Source: Caulobacterales bacterium
GTDB lineage: Bacteria; Pseudomonadota; Alphaproteobacteria; Caulobacterales; Caulobacteraceae
Direction: 5' to 3'
Assembly: GCA_017302335.1 (NCBI GenBank)
Contig: JAFLCT010000012.1
Location: 1-39,381 of the forward strand
DNA length: 39,381 nt
A model generated the notes under the pieces. The model ran no database searches and had not been told where the DNA came from. It saw nothing but the letters and a program-made list of their open reading frames with translations. The translations under genes were made by a program, and so were the position numbers. Shown here one piece after another: positions 8,661 through 20,305 of the stretch (position 1 is the first letter of the stretch; the number at the start of each line of letters is the position of its first letter).

Positions 8661-8849
8661 ACGGTGCCTTTTTGCGTGTGCCGGGCCATCACGGCCAGTG
8701 GTCTGGCCTACAGCGCATTCGCCTCCCCCGACGATGGCGCGATAGGACCACCGTGAGGCGGTCATTACAAGCCGTAACCGTCAGTGATCGGCGCTTACCA
8801 AAACGACCGCCCCCTTGCATCGCGGCCTCGCGTGGGACATTCGCCAGCC

Positions 8850-9560
8850 ATGCACAACGCGCCCATCACCACCGTCGGTCTGGATGCCGACGACACCCTT
8901 TGGCACAATGAGACGATCTTTCGTCTGACCCACGACCGGTTCGTGGACCTGCTGGACGACCACGGCGATCCAGAGACCATCGAGACGCGTCTGGCCGAGG
9001 TCGAGCGCCGCAACCTGCGTCTTTACGGCTATGGGGTGAAGGGCTTCACCCTGTCGATGATCGAGACCGCCATGGAGCTGTGCGACGGCGGCGCGCCGCC
9101 CGAAGTGGTGCGTGAAATCCTGGCTGCCGGGCGCGAGATGCTGGCCCATCCGGTCGAGACCCTGCCCGGCGTCGACGAGGCCCTGGCGGCCCTGTCGGAA
9201 CGCTATCGCCTGGTGCTGATCACCAAGGGCGACCTGATGGATCAGGAGCGCAAGGTCGCCGCCTCGGGTCTGGGCGACCTGTTCGCCGCCGTCGAGATCG
9301 TGTCCGAGAAGGACAGCCTCACCTATGAGACCCTCTTCGCCCGGCACGGCACGGGCGCGGACCAGGCCGTCATGGTCGGCAACTCCATGAAGTCCGACGT
9401 CCTGCCCGCGCTCCAGGCCGGCGCCTGGGGCGTGCATATCCCCTACCACATCACCTGGGCGCACGAACTGGCCGACGCCCCCGTGGGACACCCCCGCTAC
9501 GGCTCGCTGGCGTCGATCACCGAGCTGCCGAACTGGACGGCGGCCATCGCGGACCAATAG
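8850..9560 (+). CDS. HAD-superfamily hydrolase
   Basis: A 236-residue cytosolic phosphatase-like protein with the HAD motifs in order: DADDTLW (motif I, nucleophile and general-acid Asp), LITKGD (motif II Thr), SEKD (motif III Lys) and MVGNSMKSD (motif IV). A helical cap lies between motifs I and II, so it is a class I HAD. I use the ATG at 8850 because the motif I strand starts eight residues later; the upstream in-frame extension to 8784 has no family character. The protein could act on a small phosphorylated metabolite, but the substrate cannot be told. It converges with the DUF305 gene, whose stop is seven bases away, and is divergent from the peptide transporter. Confidence 0.88.
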   Translation: MHNAPITTVGLDADDTLWHNETIFRLTHDRFVDLLDDHGDPETIETRLAEVERRNLRLYGYGVKGFTLSMIETAMELCDGGAPPEVVREILAAGREMLAHPVETLPGVDEALAALSERYRLVLITKGDLMDQERKVAASGLGDLFAAVEIVSEKDSLTYETLFARHGTGADQAVMVGNSMKSDVLPALQAGAWGVHIPYHITWAHELADAPVGHPRYGSLASITELPNWTAAIADQ

Positions 9561-9567
9561 CCCAAGG

Positions 9568-10104
9568 TCAGCGAGAGGCCGACAACCGCTCTTCGATACG
9601 GTTCATCTGATCAATCTCCTGACGCTGGGCCACGGTGATGGATTCGCACAGGGCTTTCAGCTCGGGATCGGACAGATTGGCCTCGCGGCACATCAAGATG
9701 GCCCCCGAATGATGCGGTATCATCGAGTTCACGAACTGGCGGTCGTCGATCGCGGCCTGTGAGCGGGTGGCCATGAACGAACCGACCGTCAGAACCACGA
9801 ACAGGGCGCACAGACCCAGGTTCAGTTTCCGATCAGGAAACATATGCGGCATGGTCAGCAGCATCAGGATGCCCATCGGCGCCCACATGGTCACCGCCAT
9901 GTAGAACATATTGAGATTGCTCCTGAAGTCTATCCAGCCATCGATCATGCTGAACATGACCAGATACATGATCACCAGGCCGGGAATCATGTTCAGCCAA
10001 AACATCTGATAGGGACCGCCACGCAACATTCCAGTTCCCATGGCCCCTTCCATCTTCATGTCGGCGGGGTGTTCGTGAGCATTTGTGTTGTCGTCGTGCG
10101 TCAT
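9568..10104 (-). CDS. Membrane-anchored DUF305 protein
   Basis: The 178-residue protein has a short His- and Met-rich N-terminus (residues 1-26, including HDDNTNAHEH and MKMEGAMGTGM), three hydrophobic segments at about 35-125 and a C-terminal DUF305 domain with the signature MIPHHSGAILMC. DUF305 proteins are four-helix, ferritin-like and often found with copper or other metal-handling genes. The His/Met-rich head suits metal binding, but that is inference. A GGAGGT ribosome site stands 9 bases before the ATG. It sits alone between two unrelated genes. A copper-type ATPase is encoded about 17 kb away, too far to be an operon. Confidence 0.85.
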   Translation of the reverse strand: MTHDDNTNAHEHPADMKMEGAMGTGMLRGGPYQMFWLNMIPGLVIMYLVMFSMIDGWIDFRSNLNMFYMAVTMWAPMGILMLLTMPHMFPDRKLNLGLCALFVVLTVGSFMATRSQAAIDDRQFVNSMIPHHSGAILMCREANLSDPELKALCESITVAQRQEIDQMNRIEERLSASR

Positions 10105-10286
10105 AGCCGGTCTACCTCCAACTGATTACCCAGCGAGCAGATCGAAAACATAACACAGGTTTGCCAATTCCGCCTCCGGGGTCGCCAGGACACGGGTAAA
10201 GAGGCAAGAGGAAAGGCTCGCATTGTCGGTGATCGCGACGGCGATGGGGGCGGCGCCCGCGTTCCGGCGTCCCGGATTCGATCAGC

Positions 10287-10308
10287 GAGCTGCCGGCCCC
10301 GGCGGCTC
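10287..10308 (-). terminator. Possible hairpin terminator after the FAD monooxygenase gene
   Basis: GAGCTGCCGG and CCGGCGGCTC pair over 10 positions with one G-U wobble and a very short centre. It starts 24 bases past the monooxygenase stop on the minus strand. There is no U-tract after it, so it would be a weak or Rho-assisted terminator at best. The rest of 10105-10331 shows no gene. Confidence 0.3.
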
Positions 10309-10331
10309 AGATCGGTTGAACGCCGACAGCG

Positions 10332-11471
10332 TTAACCCCGAAGCGGTCCATAGGTCTCGTGATACCGCCTTGGTCCCACGACAGGCATCAGAAGGTTTCT
10401 GACGAACGCCGGCAGACGGGCCGCATTCGACATCTTGTCGGTCATGGACTGGACATGACGCACACGGTCACGCCGGAGGCTTTCGAATCGCCGCGCCGCG
10501 AAACGCCAGTCGGTGTTGGCGCCCAGGAGGTCGCCCAGCGCATTGGCGTCTTCCAGGGCCAGGGCGACGCCTTGCGCCCATACCGGGGCCGTGGCGTGCG
10601 CGGCGTCTCCGATCAGGACGACGCGGTCGTTCGCCCAGGCGTCCAGGCGAACCTCTTCGAGCGGCGACCAGTGGACGCTGCCTGGGTTCGAAGTCAGGTA
10701 ATCCAGAGTGTCCCTGACCCGCTTCGGGAAGCCCTCGAAGACGGCCGAAATCTCAGCACCCAGCAGCGTGGCGTCTGTCTTCTGATCAGCGGAGGCGCCC
10801 CCGCTCACGCTGGCCCAGCCATAGACTTCGCCATCGCCGACCGGGATCAGCAGAAACAGCGACCGCGGCCCGGCCCACACCGTCCAACCATCAACGCCGG
10901 GGTCCGGCGCGATGAAACGCCAGCTCGCCCGCGACAATACGGCCGACCGCGTCTGGGCGCCGGGAAAGGCATGGGCGCGCGTCCGGGAGTGCACGCCGTC
11001 GGCGCCGACCAGCAGGCGTCCCGTGACCGCTTCCCCGCTTTCGAGCATGGCGACGACGGCTGCTTCGGTCTGGCGGATGTCCGTCACCGAGCGCGACATC
11101 TGGAACAGGTCCGCGGGAAGCCCTTGCTGGAGCGCCGCGAGCAGGTCGGATCGTTTGACGCAGCGCGGCCGGTGCTCGGCGCCCCAAAAGGCGTCTTCGT
11201 CGATCTCGAACACCAGGCGATCACGGTGATCGCGATATTCACGGCGGCGGGTCGGTCGGCCCATCTGGGAGACAGGCTCGCGCAAGCCCATCTGATTCAG
11301 GGCGGCGATCGCATTGCCAGGCAGGTTGACCGCGAAACCGTCATTGGAAAAGACGTCGCGCCGCTCCAATGCGACGCAAGGGATATGGGCTTGGAAAAGT
11401 CGCCGGGCGAGCGCCACGCCCGCCAGACCGGCGCCGACCACGATCACATCGCGGGACAGGTCCGAAACCAT
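10332..11471 (-). CDS. FAD-dependent monooxygenase (UbiH/salicylate hydroxylase-like)
   Basis: The 379-residue protein is a class A flavin monooxygenase. It has the Rossmann dinucleotide motif VVGAGLAGVALARR right at the N-terminus, the central DG motif VGADGVHSRTR, and the FAD ribityl-binding GD motif IGDAAHATAP. Such enzymes use NAD(P)H and oxygen to hydroxylate aromatic or polyketide-like substrates. I start at the ATG at 11471 (MVSDLSRDVIVVGAG), preceded by GAGGCGAGGG; the frame runs on to 11561 but that extension is basic and has no family match. There are no catabolic partner genes nearby, so the substrate is unknown. It is divergent from the RraB-like/carB pair. Confidence 0.88.
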   Translation of the reverse strand: MVSDLSRDVIVVGAGLAGVALARRLFQAHIPCVALERRDVFSNDGFAVNLPGNAIAALNQMGLREPVSQMGRPTRRREYRDHRDRLVFEIDEDAFWGAEHRPRCVKRSDLLAALQQGLPADLFQMSRSVTDIRQTEAAVVAMLESGEAVTGRLLVGADGVHSRTRAHAFPGAQTRSAVLSRASWRFIAPDPGVDGWTVWAGPRSLFLLIPVGDGEVYGWASVSGGASADQKTDATLLGAEISAVFEGFPKRVRDTLDYLTSNPGSVHWSPLEEVRLDAWANDRVVLIGDAAHATAPVWAQGVALALEDANALGDLLGANTDWRFAARRFESLRRDRVRHVQSMTDKMSNAARLPAFVRNLLMPVVGPRRYHETYGPLRG

Positions 11472-11590
11472 GCACCCTCGCCTCTGGTTCTGCTCCCAAC
11501 CTAGACGGACAGCTCTCGCTGTCGCAAGCGCGGCTCTTAGAGCGGGCCGACGGGTCGCCAAGGCTCGGATAAGCGCTTGCCCCCGCCGCC

Positions 11591-11608
11591 GCCCGTCTTT
11601 AGACGGGC
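11591..11608 (+). promoter_or_regulatory. Perfect inverted repeat upstream of the RraB-like/carB pair
   Basis: GCCCGTCT (11591-11598), TT, AGACGGGC (11601-11608). It lies 80 bases before the GTG start of the RraB-like gene, in the divergent intergenic region. It could be a dimer-binding operator or a leader hairpin; no known pyrimidine or arginine control element is recognised. Confidence 0.3.
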
Positions 11609-11687
11609 CGCTTAGCCGACAAGCCGCCGGACCGATGCGCCTCCCCGCGCCGGCCTATGCGCGCGCCTTGAGGCCAGAGGACCCGCC

Positions 11688-12005
11688 GTGACCCACACCG
11701 ACGCCAGCCACGAGGAAAGGGACGCCATGATCCGCGCCGCCTTGGCCGAGCGCGGCGATTCCGGCGTCACCCCCCGGCACGCCCTGTTCTACTTTTTCGG
11801 CGATGACGCGGCCCTGGGCGACCTGAACGAGGTCGCGCGCCGCGCCGGCTATCTGACGCGGGGGTCCGAGGACACCCTGATCCTCGAAACGACGATGGCG
11901 GTGGACGAAGCCTCGTTCACGCCCGTGTCCACCATGATGCAGACCTGGGCCGCGGCCTTCCAGCTCGACTACGACGGCTGGGAGTGCGCGGTCGTGACGA
12001 ATTGA
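11688..12005 (+). CDS. RraB-like (ribonuclease E inhibitor family) small protein
   Basis: This 105-residue acidic soluble protein resembles the RraB fold family: a short N-terminal helix, then VTPRHALFYFFGDDAALGDLNEVARRAGY, and an end strand LDYDGWECAVV. E. coli RraB binds RNase E and alters which transcripts it cuts; whether this protein does the same is inference. It starts with GTG at 11688, with AGAGGA six bases upstream. The stop lies 11 bases before the carB start, so the two are almost certainly co-transcribed. A link between an RNase E modulator and pyrimidine/arginine synthesis is not obvious, and this may be simple operon packing. Confidence 0.75.
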   Translation: MTHTDASHEERDAMIRAALAERGDSGVTPRHALFYFFGDDAALGDLNEVARRAGYLTRGSEDTLILETTMAVDEASFTPVSTMMQTWAAAFQLDYDGWECAVVTN

Positions 12006-12016
12006 GAGCCTGAACG

Positions 12017-15316
<3,300 letters not shown>

Positions 15317-15323
15317 GCCGAAA

Positions 15324-15605
15324 TCAAATCTTCACAGCCTTCCTCAGAGCGGCGTTAATGCGGCCTTGCCAGCCAGGCCCTTGGCCTCGAAAAAGGTCGA
15401 GCACGTCCTGATCTAGGCGCAGGGTGACCTGCTGTTTGGGCCGATCCAGCGGCGGGCGTCCCCGGCGGGCCAGAGTCCCGGTCGACCGGCGCACGACCTT
15501 GCCGCCTTCGCTGAACTCGGCGCGCTCGAACACATCCGGCGTCCAGGCGGGGGCGTCATCCGGATCAACGTCTGTGGTGATGATAGGCTTCTCGCTCTTT
15601 GGCAT
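15324..15605 (-). CDS. brnA: BrnA-family antitoxin
   Basis: The 93-residue protein ends in the BrnA ribbon-helix-helix-like domain, with the hallmark block GRPPLDRPKQQVTLRLDQDV and the tail GPGWQGRINAALRKAV. BrnA dimers bind and neutralise the RNase toxin BrnT and repress their own promoter. The start ATG at 15605 lies inside the 3' end of the upstream brnT reading frame, a 41-base overlap typical of brnTA loci. The stop is seven bases from the stop of the convergent carB. All BrnA features are intact, whereas the toxin partner carries a stop codon. Confidence 0.92.
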   Translation of the reverse strand: MPKSEKPIITTDVDPDDAPAWTPDVFERAEFSEGGKVVRRSTGTLARRGRPPLDRPKQQVTLRLDQDVLDLFRGQGPGWQGRINAALRKAVKI

Positions 15606-15837
15606 CGCACACTCTCATTGAGATGACGCGGCGCGATCCAGGTCGAGGCGTCCAGACCACCATGACGACTTCAGGGCCGAGAAGGCCGACGGTTTGAAAC
15701 CGGGGTTCTCCATAGTCCTTGCGGTCGTCTTCGATGGTAAAGGATGGGCCGTCGAAAACCTGTTATGCGTCGCGGAAATCGATGCCCCTATGGTCTAGGG
15801 TCCAGAGCCGTTTCGGCTCGTCGTACGTGATGGCCAT
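15565..15837 (-). pseudogene. brnT: BrnT toxin gene with an in-frame nonsense codon
   Basis: Reading from the ATG at 15837 gives a near-complete BrnT: MAITYDEPKRLWTLDHRG then IDFRDA, a TAA at 15763-15765 (codon 25), and then QVFDGPSFTIEDDRKDYGEPRFQTVGLL, PEVVMVVWTPR and RVISMRVCDAKERE to a TGA at 15565-15567. Everything either side of the TAA is in one frame and matches the family core (DYGEPRFQ, VVMVVWTPR, RxISMR), so a single codon change explains it; such positions are often Glu (GAA to TAA). BrnT is an RNase toxin with an RelE-like fold. As read, it would be truncated to 24 residues and inactive unless the stop is read through or is a sequencing error. It overlaps brnA by 41 bases. Confidence 0.85.
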
Positions 15838-15918
15838 AAGGCGTCTGCCTCAGTTCGAAATAAGGGGTGTGGGGCATATTGGGCTCTTGCGTTGGTTTGA
15901 GCCGCGTCCTGCGCAGTC

Positions 15919-15953
15919 GATTAAATGTAATCACAAAAAAGCACTTGTTTCAA
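15919..15953 (-). promoter_or_regulatory. Putative brnTA promoter with palindromic operator
   Basis: On the minus strand TTGAAA (15953-15948) is followed by a 17-base spacer and TTACAT (15930-15925), a plausible -35/-10 pair. The -10 box overlaps the perfect inverted repeat GATTA-AATG-TAATC at 15919-15932. It lies about 85 bases before the brnT ATG. An operator over the -10 box would fit BrnA autorepression; this is inferred. Confidence 0.4.
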
Positions 15954-15978
15954 GATTTTTGTAGGTACAAAAAATCTT
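15952..15978. repeat. AT-rich imperfect inverted repeat
   Basis: AAGATTTTTGTA (15952-15963), GG, TACAAAAAATCTT (15966-15978) form a long hairpin with one bulged base. The stretch is strikingly AT-rich against its surroundings. It lies 18 bases past the stop of the DUF885 gene and upstream of brnTA. It could act as a terminator, mark the boundary of an acquired brnTA segment, or be a protein-binding dyad. Confidence 0.5.
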
Positions 15979-15996
15979 CACCCGGTCGTTCCTCAG

Positions 15997-17796
15997 CTAC
16001 CCCATCACCGCCCGCACCCGCCGCTCCAGCACCGTCAGGGGGATGTTGCCGCCGTCGATCATGGCGGCATGGAAGCGCTTGATGTCGAAGTCCGGTCGCG
16101 CCCGAAGGTCGTTGCGCAGATGCCCCATGAAGGTCTCGCCGATCTTGTAGGAGCAGGCCTGGCCAGGCGTGACGCAATAGCGTTCGACCTCGGCGGTGTT
16201 CGGGTCGCCGATATTGTCCTCGAAATAGCGGATGGCCTGTTCTCGGCTCCAGTCGTGGTGGTGCAGGCCGGTGTCGACCACCAGACGACAGGCGCGGAAC
16301 AGGAAGCTTTCGAGGTAGCCGATCTCGCCGAAGGGATCGTACTGGTAGACCCCCAGTTCGGCCGCCAGCCGTTCGGAATACAAGGCCCAGCCCTCGGCAT
16401 AGGACGAGAAGCCGCCGACCCGGCGATACAGCGGCAACTCACCCGCCTCGCGCGCCAGTTGGCCCTGGAACAGGTGACCCGGCGCCGCCTCGTGATAGGT
16501 CAGGGTCTTCAGCGTCCAGCGCGGCCACTCGGCCGTGTCGCGCAGATTGATATAGTAGATGCCGGGTCGCGACCCATCCAGGCTGCCGCCCTGGGCATAA
16601 CCGCCAGGCGCGCCCGATTCGATCGCGACCGGCACGCGCCGCACCTCGAAGTCGCCGCGCGGGATGCGGGGGAAGACCTCGGGCAGTCGCGCCCGGATCG
16701 CCGCCATCTCGGCGTTGACATAGGCCAGAAGCTCTTCGCGTCCCGCGTCGGTGTCGGCGAAGCGGAAGCGCGGGTCCTCGCGCAGCCCCTTTAAGCGTTG
16801 CGGCACGGTTCCCTGCGTCAAGGCCTGCGACTTCAACAGGCCGTCGAGGCGCGATTGCAGCTCGGCCACCTGTTCACGGCCGATGTCGTGGATCTGCTGG
16901 GGCGTATAGTCGGTGGTGGTGAAGTTGCGCAGGTTCCAGGCGTAATAGGCCTCGCCGTCCGGCACGCGCTTGACCCCCGCCTGATGGCTGGACAGGGGCA
17001 GCAATCGCTCCATCTCGGCGATCTGCCGATCCAGGGCCGCGACCACCGGCCCGTCGAACAGGGCCGCCGCCTCGGCGCTGCGGTCGGCCAGCCCCTTGTC
17101 GCGCGACCGGCGCGCCAGCGACAGGACCATCGGCTGTTGTGCGCCCGGCACGCCGCGCAGGGCCTTCAACTGGTCGCGCGCCTTGGTCAGGATGAAGTCC
17201 GGCGCGATCGCCCCCATGGCGGCGTTCGCATGAGTGCGTTCGGTGTCCTGGTCCAGGGCCGTGGCGAAGGCCGCCGTCCGCGCCAGGAAGGCGTCGACGT
17301 CGGCGGCGTCGTTGATCGGATGGGTGCTGTCCAGAAAGTCGGGAATGTCGCTATAGGCGCCGCCGATCTGGGACACGCCATAGGGCGTCTGTTTCCAACC
17401 GTCCGGCGTGTGCCATTGGAACCGGCGATAGCCGTCCGCGATCTCTTGCTGGAACAGGGCCACATCGTAGTTCAGCCGTCCATCGGGCGACAGGGCCTCG
17501 ACATTGATCCGGCGCACCTCGGCCAGACGCGCCGCGGCCTCGTCGCGCTCGGCGGCGAAGAACTCCGACGACCGGTTCCCCAACCGGCCGCGTTGACCGG
17601 CGCGTTCACCGACGTCCAGACCCAGGTTCGTCGCGTCTTCCGGCGCGTCGTCCAACGCCTCTTCGAACTGGCGGGTCAGCAGGGCGTCCAGCCTGGCGTC
17701 CTCTTCGTTACGGCGCGCCCAGGCGGCGGACGGCAAGGCGACGGCGCCCGCCAGGGCGGCGGCCGATCCCAACAGGCGACGGCGGTCGATGGTCAT
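15997..17796 (-). CDS. Exported DUF885-family putative metallopeptidase
   Basis: A 599-residue protein with a twin-arginine signal peptide (DRRRLLGSAAALAGAVALP, cleaved near AWA), so it is probably folded in the cytoplasm and exported. The DUF885 domain carries YHEAAPGH, an HExxxGH-like zinc motif with His435, Glu436 and His441, and the downstream YAEGWALYSE segment that supplies the further Glu. Family members are thought to be metallocarboxypeptidase-like, but few have known substrates. I chose the ATG at 17796, preceded by GGGAG with seven bases of spacing; starts at 17820 or 17847 would only lengthen the n-region. It diverges from the secreted M20 amidohydrolase gene, which suggests an extracytoplasmic peptide or amide theme. 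Confidence 0.88.
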   Translation of the reverse strand: MTIDRRRLLGSAAALAGAVALPSAAWARRNEEDARLDALLTRQFEEALDDAPEDATNLGLDVGERAGQRGRLGNRSSEFFAAERDEAAARLAEVRRINVEALSPDGRLNYDVALFQQEIADGYRRFQWHTPDGWKQTPYGVSQIGGAYSDIPDFLDSTHPINDAADVDAFLARTAAFATALDQDTERTHANAAMGAIAPDFILTKARDQLKALRGVPGAQQPMVLSLARRSRDKGLADRSAEAAALFDGPVVAALDRQIAEMERLLPLSSHQAGVKRVPDGEAYYAWNLRNFTTTDYTPQQIHDIGREQVAELQSRLDGLLKSQALTQGTVPQRLKGLREDPRFRFADTDAGREELLAYVNAEMAAIRARLPEVFPRIPRGDFEVRRVPVAIESGAPGGYAQGGSLDGSRPGIYYINLRDTAEWPRWTLKTLTYHEAAPGHLFQGQLAREAGELPLYRRVGGFSSYAEGWALYSERLAAELGVYQYDPFGEIGYLESFLFRACRLVVDTGLHHHDWSREQAIRYFEDNIGDPNTAEVERYCVTPGQACSYKIGETFMGHLRNDLRARPDFDIKRFHAAMIDGGNIPLTVLERRVRAVMG

Positions 17797-17912
17797 GGCG
17801 GCGCTCCCGGTTTCAGTCATAGGACCTCGCCCCGTTATCGATGACAAGCCGCCCGCATTGCACCCGCCGCACGCTGGTCTAAGGTCGCCGCCGAAATTGG
17901 GGGACCACAGAT

Positions 17913-19244
17913 ATGCGATCCATGCTTTTGCTTGCGGGGGCTGTCGCCGCTCTGTCTGGACCAGCCATGGCCCAGGTCCCGGCTTCGCCTTCGACTCTGG
18001 CCGACCTGCGCGCCGCCATCGCCGCCGACTATGACGCCAATCTGGGCGCCCTGTGGGAGCATCTGCACCGCAACCCCGAGCTTTCGACGCTTGAGGTCCA
18101 GACCGCCGCCCGCATGGCGGAGGAACTGCGCGCCCTGGGCTATGACGTAACCACCGGCGTCGGCGGCCACGGGGTGGTGGCGGTGCTGCGCAACGGGCCG
18201 GGTCCCACGGTCATGCTGCGCGCCGACATGGACGGCCTGCCGATCCGCGAGGAGACCGGCCTGCCCTACGCCTCCACCGCCACCCAGGTCGATGTCGACG
18301 GGGTCGAGAAACCGGTCATGCACGCCTGCGGCCACGACGTGCACATGGCCGCCCTGATCGGCGCGGCGCGCCAGATGATGGCCCGGCGTGACGCCTGGTC
18401 GGGCACGCTGGTCCTGATCGGCCAACCCGCCGAGGAAGGCGTGCGCGGCGCCCGCGCCATGCTGGAAGACGGTCTCTACACCCGCTTCCCGAAACCGGAC
18501 TACGCCCTGGGCTTCCATGTGAAGGCCGGTCTTCCGGTAGGCCATGTTCAGGTGCCCGAGGCCATCGCCTATTCCAGTTCAGACAGTCTCAACATGACGG
18601 TGCGCGGCATCGGCGGCCATGGCGCCTCGCCGCACATGACGGTCGATCCGGTGGTGATCGCCTCCTACATCGTGGTGGCGCTTCAGACCTTGCGCAGCCG
18701 CGAGATCAGTCCGCTCGAAGGCGCCGTGGTCACCGTGGGGTCGATCCATGGCGGCTCGCGTTCCAACATCATTCCCGATCAGGTCGAGCTGCAACTGACC
18801 CTGCGCGCCGACAGCCCCGAGGTGCGCGAGCATCTGCGCGCGGGCGTCGAACGCATCGCCCGCAACACGGCCCTGGCCCTGAACGCGCCCGAGGACCGGC
18901 TGCCCATCGTGACCCAGCCCAGCCCGGGCGTGCCGCCGGTGATCAATGACACGCCGCTGGCCCTGCGCCTCCGCGACGTCCTGGCCGACGGCATGGGCGA
19001 GGGCGTGCTGGTTTCGCCGCCGCGCACCAGCATGGGGGCCGAGGACTTCGCCCTGTACGGCCAGCCCGAGACCGGGGTGAAGGCGGTCTTCATGGATGTC
19101 GGCGGCGCCGCGCCCGACCACCTGGCCGAGGCCGCGCCCCACCATTCGTCCCACTTCCGCATCGAGCCGCGCCCGGCCGTCACCACCGGCGTCGAGGCCA
19201 TGGTGAGAAGCGCCATGAGCCTGCTGCCCAAGCGTTCGGAATAG
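17913..19244 (+). CDS. Secreted M20-family amidohydrolase (hippurate hydrolase-like)
   Basis: The 443-residue protein has a Sec signal peptide (cleaved near AMA/QVPA), then an M20D catalytic domain. Metal-binding and catalytic segments are clear: RADMDGLPI, HACGHDVHMA (Cys and His ligands), PAEEG (general base Glu) and the C-terminal SSHFRIEP region. A lid or dimerisation domain lies between them (about 200-310). Enzymes of this class cleave N-acyl amino acids, hippurate, auxin conjugates or dipeptides. The signal peptide places this one in the periplasm. It is transcribed away from the DUF885 gene and its stop lies five bases from the stop of mnmH. The exact substrate is unknown. Confidence 0.92.
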   Translation: MRSMLLLAGAVAALSGPAMAQVPASPSTLADLRAAIAADYDANLGALWEHLHRNPELSTLEVQTAARMAEELRALGYDVTTGVGGHGVVAVLRNGPGPTVMLRADMDGLPIREETGLPYASTATQVDVDGVEKPVMHACGHDVHMAALIGAARQMMARRDAWSGTLVLIGQPAEEGVRGARAMLEDGLYTRFPKPDYALGFHVKAGLPVGHVQVPEAIAYSSSDSLNMTVRGIGGHGASPHMTVDPVVIASYIVVALQTLRSREISPLEGAVVTVGSIHGGSRSNIIPDQVELQLTLRADSPEVREHLRAGVERIARNTALALNAPEDRLPIVTQPSPGVPPVINDTPLALRLRDVLADGMGEGVLVSPPRTSMGAEDFALYGQPETGVKAVFMDVGGAAPDHLAEAAPHHSSHFRIEPRPAVTTGVEAMVRSAMSLLPKRSE

Positions 19245-19249
19245 GCCGC

Positions 19250-20305
19250 TCAGCCCTTCGGAAGAGACGCCGTCATGGTCGCGACGGCGTCCGCCGCCGC
19301 CTCCAGCGCCGCGTCGGACAGGTCGCCCACGTCCACCGTCGCCGCCCGCTCGGCCTCGCCGCCGCTGCGGCGATAGGCGGGATCATAGTGGGTCTCGATC
19401 AGGGCGGCCGCCAGGGCGATGTGGTCGGCCGCCGCCGCCAGGCCGCGCCATTCGGCCAGGGTCGCCTTCGACACGTGACGCGGCATACGGACGAAGGCGC
19501 GCTCCAAGGCTTCGTGGTCGGCCGCCGTCGCCGCATAGGCGCGTGCGCTGAACGCCGCCCGCGCCGCGACCGAGGCGGCCAGGCCGATCCGGGGCGCTGT
19601 CCGCATGGCCGCCCATAGACGGGGCGGAACCGACCGCGCGCCGACCTTGCTCGACTCGGCCTCCACCACCACCGGCCGCGCGGGGTCCAGCCGCTCCAGG
19701 GCGTCGAACAGCCAACTCTCGAACAGCTTCTGGCCGGGCTGGCCGCCCGGCATCGCCCCGAACAGCGAGCCGCGATGATTAGCCAGACCCTCCAGGTCCA
19801 GGGTCTGCACGCCGCGCGCCGCCAGCCGTTTCAGCACCTCGGTCTTGCCCGCGCCCGTCGGCCCGTCCAGCAGCACCAGCCGATGGGCCAGCGGTCGGTC
19901 GTACAGCGCCGCCGTCACCGCCCGCCGCCAGGTCACATAGCCGCCGTCCAGCACGGTCACGGTCCAGCCGACCTGGTCCATCACCGCCGCCATGGCCCCG
20001 GACCTCTGGCCTCCGCGCCAGCAATGGACCAGCGGCCGGAAGCTTCCGTCGCGATCCGCCAGCGGCCCCTCCAGGTGATCGGCGATGTTGCGCGCCGCCA
20101 CGGCCGCGCCCAGGCGTCGGGCGCGGAATTTGGAGCCTTGCACATATTCGGTCCCGACGACGGCGCGCTGGGCGTCGTCCAGAACCGGCAGGTTGATCGC
20201 GCCGGGCAGGTGATCCTGGGCGAACTCGCCAGGGCTGCGCACGTCGATGATCGCGTCGAACGCCGCTCGCGCCGCACGGTCGAGGTCGCTCGTGCGGCGG
20301 ATCAC
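19250..20305 (-). CDS. mnmH: tRNA 2-selenouridine synthase (MnmH/SelU)
   Basis: The 351-residue protein replaces sulfur by selenium in 2-thiouridine at the wobble position of certain tRNAs, by way of a geranylated intermediate, using selenophosphate. An N-terminal rhodanese domain has the active-site Cys in [12 protein letters not shown], and a P-loop follows ([12 protein letters not shown]). It starts with GTG at 20305; the base pattern GTGA makes that start overlap the selD stop by four bases, so the two are translationally coupled. The frame stays open far upstream to 21496, but only because it lies over selD in another frame. It is the direct consumer of the SelD product. Confidence 0.95.
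   Translation of the reverse strand: MIRRTSDLDRAARAAFDAIIDVRSPGEFAQDHLPGAINLPVLDDAQRAVVGTEYVQGSKFRARRLGAAVAARNIADHLEGPLADRDGSFRPLVHCWRGGQRSGAMAAVMDQVGWTVTVLDGGYVTWRRAVTAALYDRPLAHRLVLLDGPTGAGKTEVLKRLAARGVQTLDLEGLANHRGSLFGAMPGGQPGQKLFESWLFDALERLDPARPVVVEAESSKVGARSVPPRLWAAMRTAPRIGLAASVAARAAFSARAYAATAADHEALERAFVRMPRHVSKATLAEWRGLAAAADHIALAAALIETHYDPAYRRSGGEAERAATVDVGDLSDAALEAAADAVATMTASLPKG

Noticed and set aside
6795..8756. A 653-codon open frame on the plus strand across the POT transporter.
   Set aside because: The minus strand carries the transporter signature and membrane helices; the plus-strand product is a hydrophilic, Gln/Asp/Arg-rich shadow.
15719..15964. An 81-codon plus-strand frame across brnT and its promoter.
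   Set aside because: The minus strand shows clear BrnT sequence; the plus frame has no family signal.
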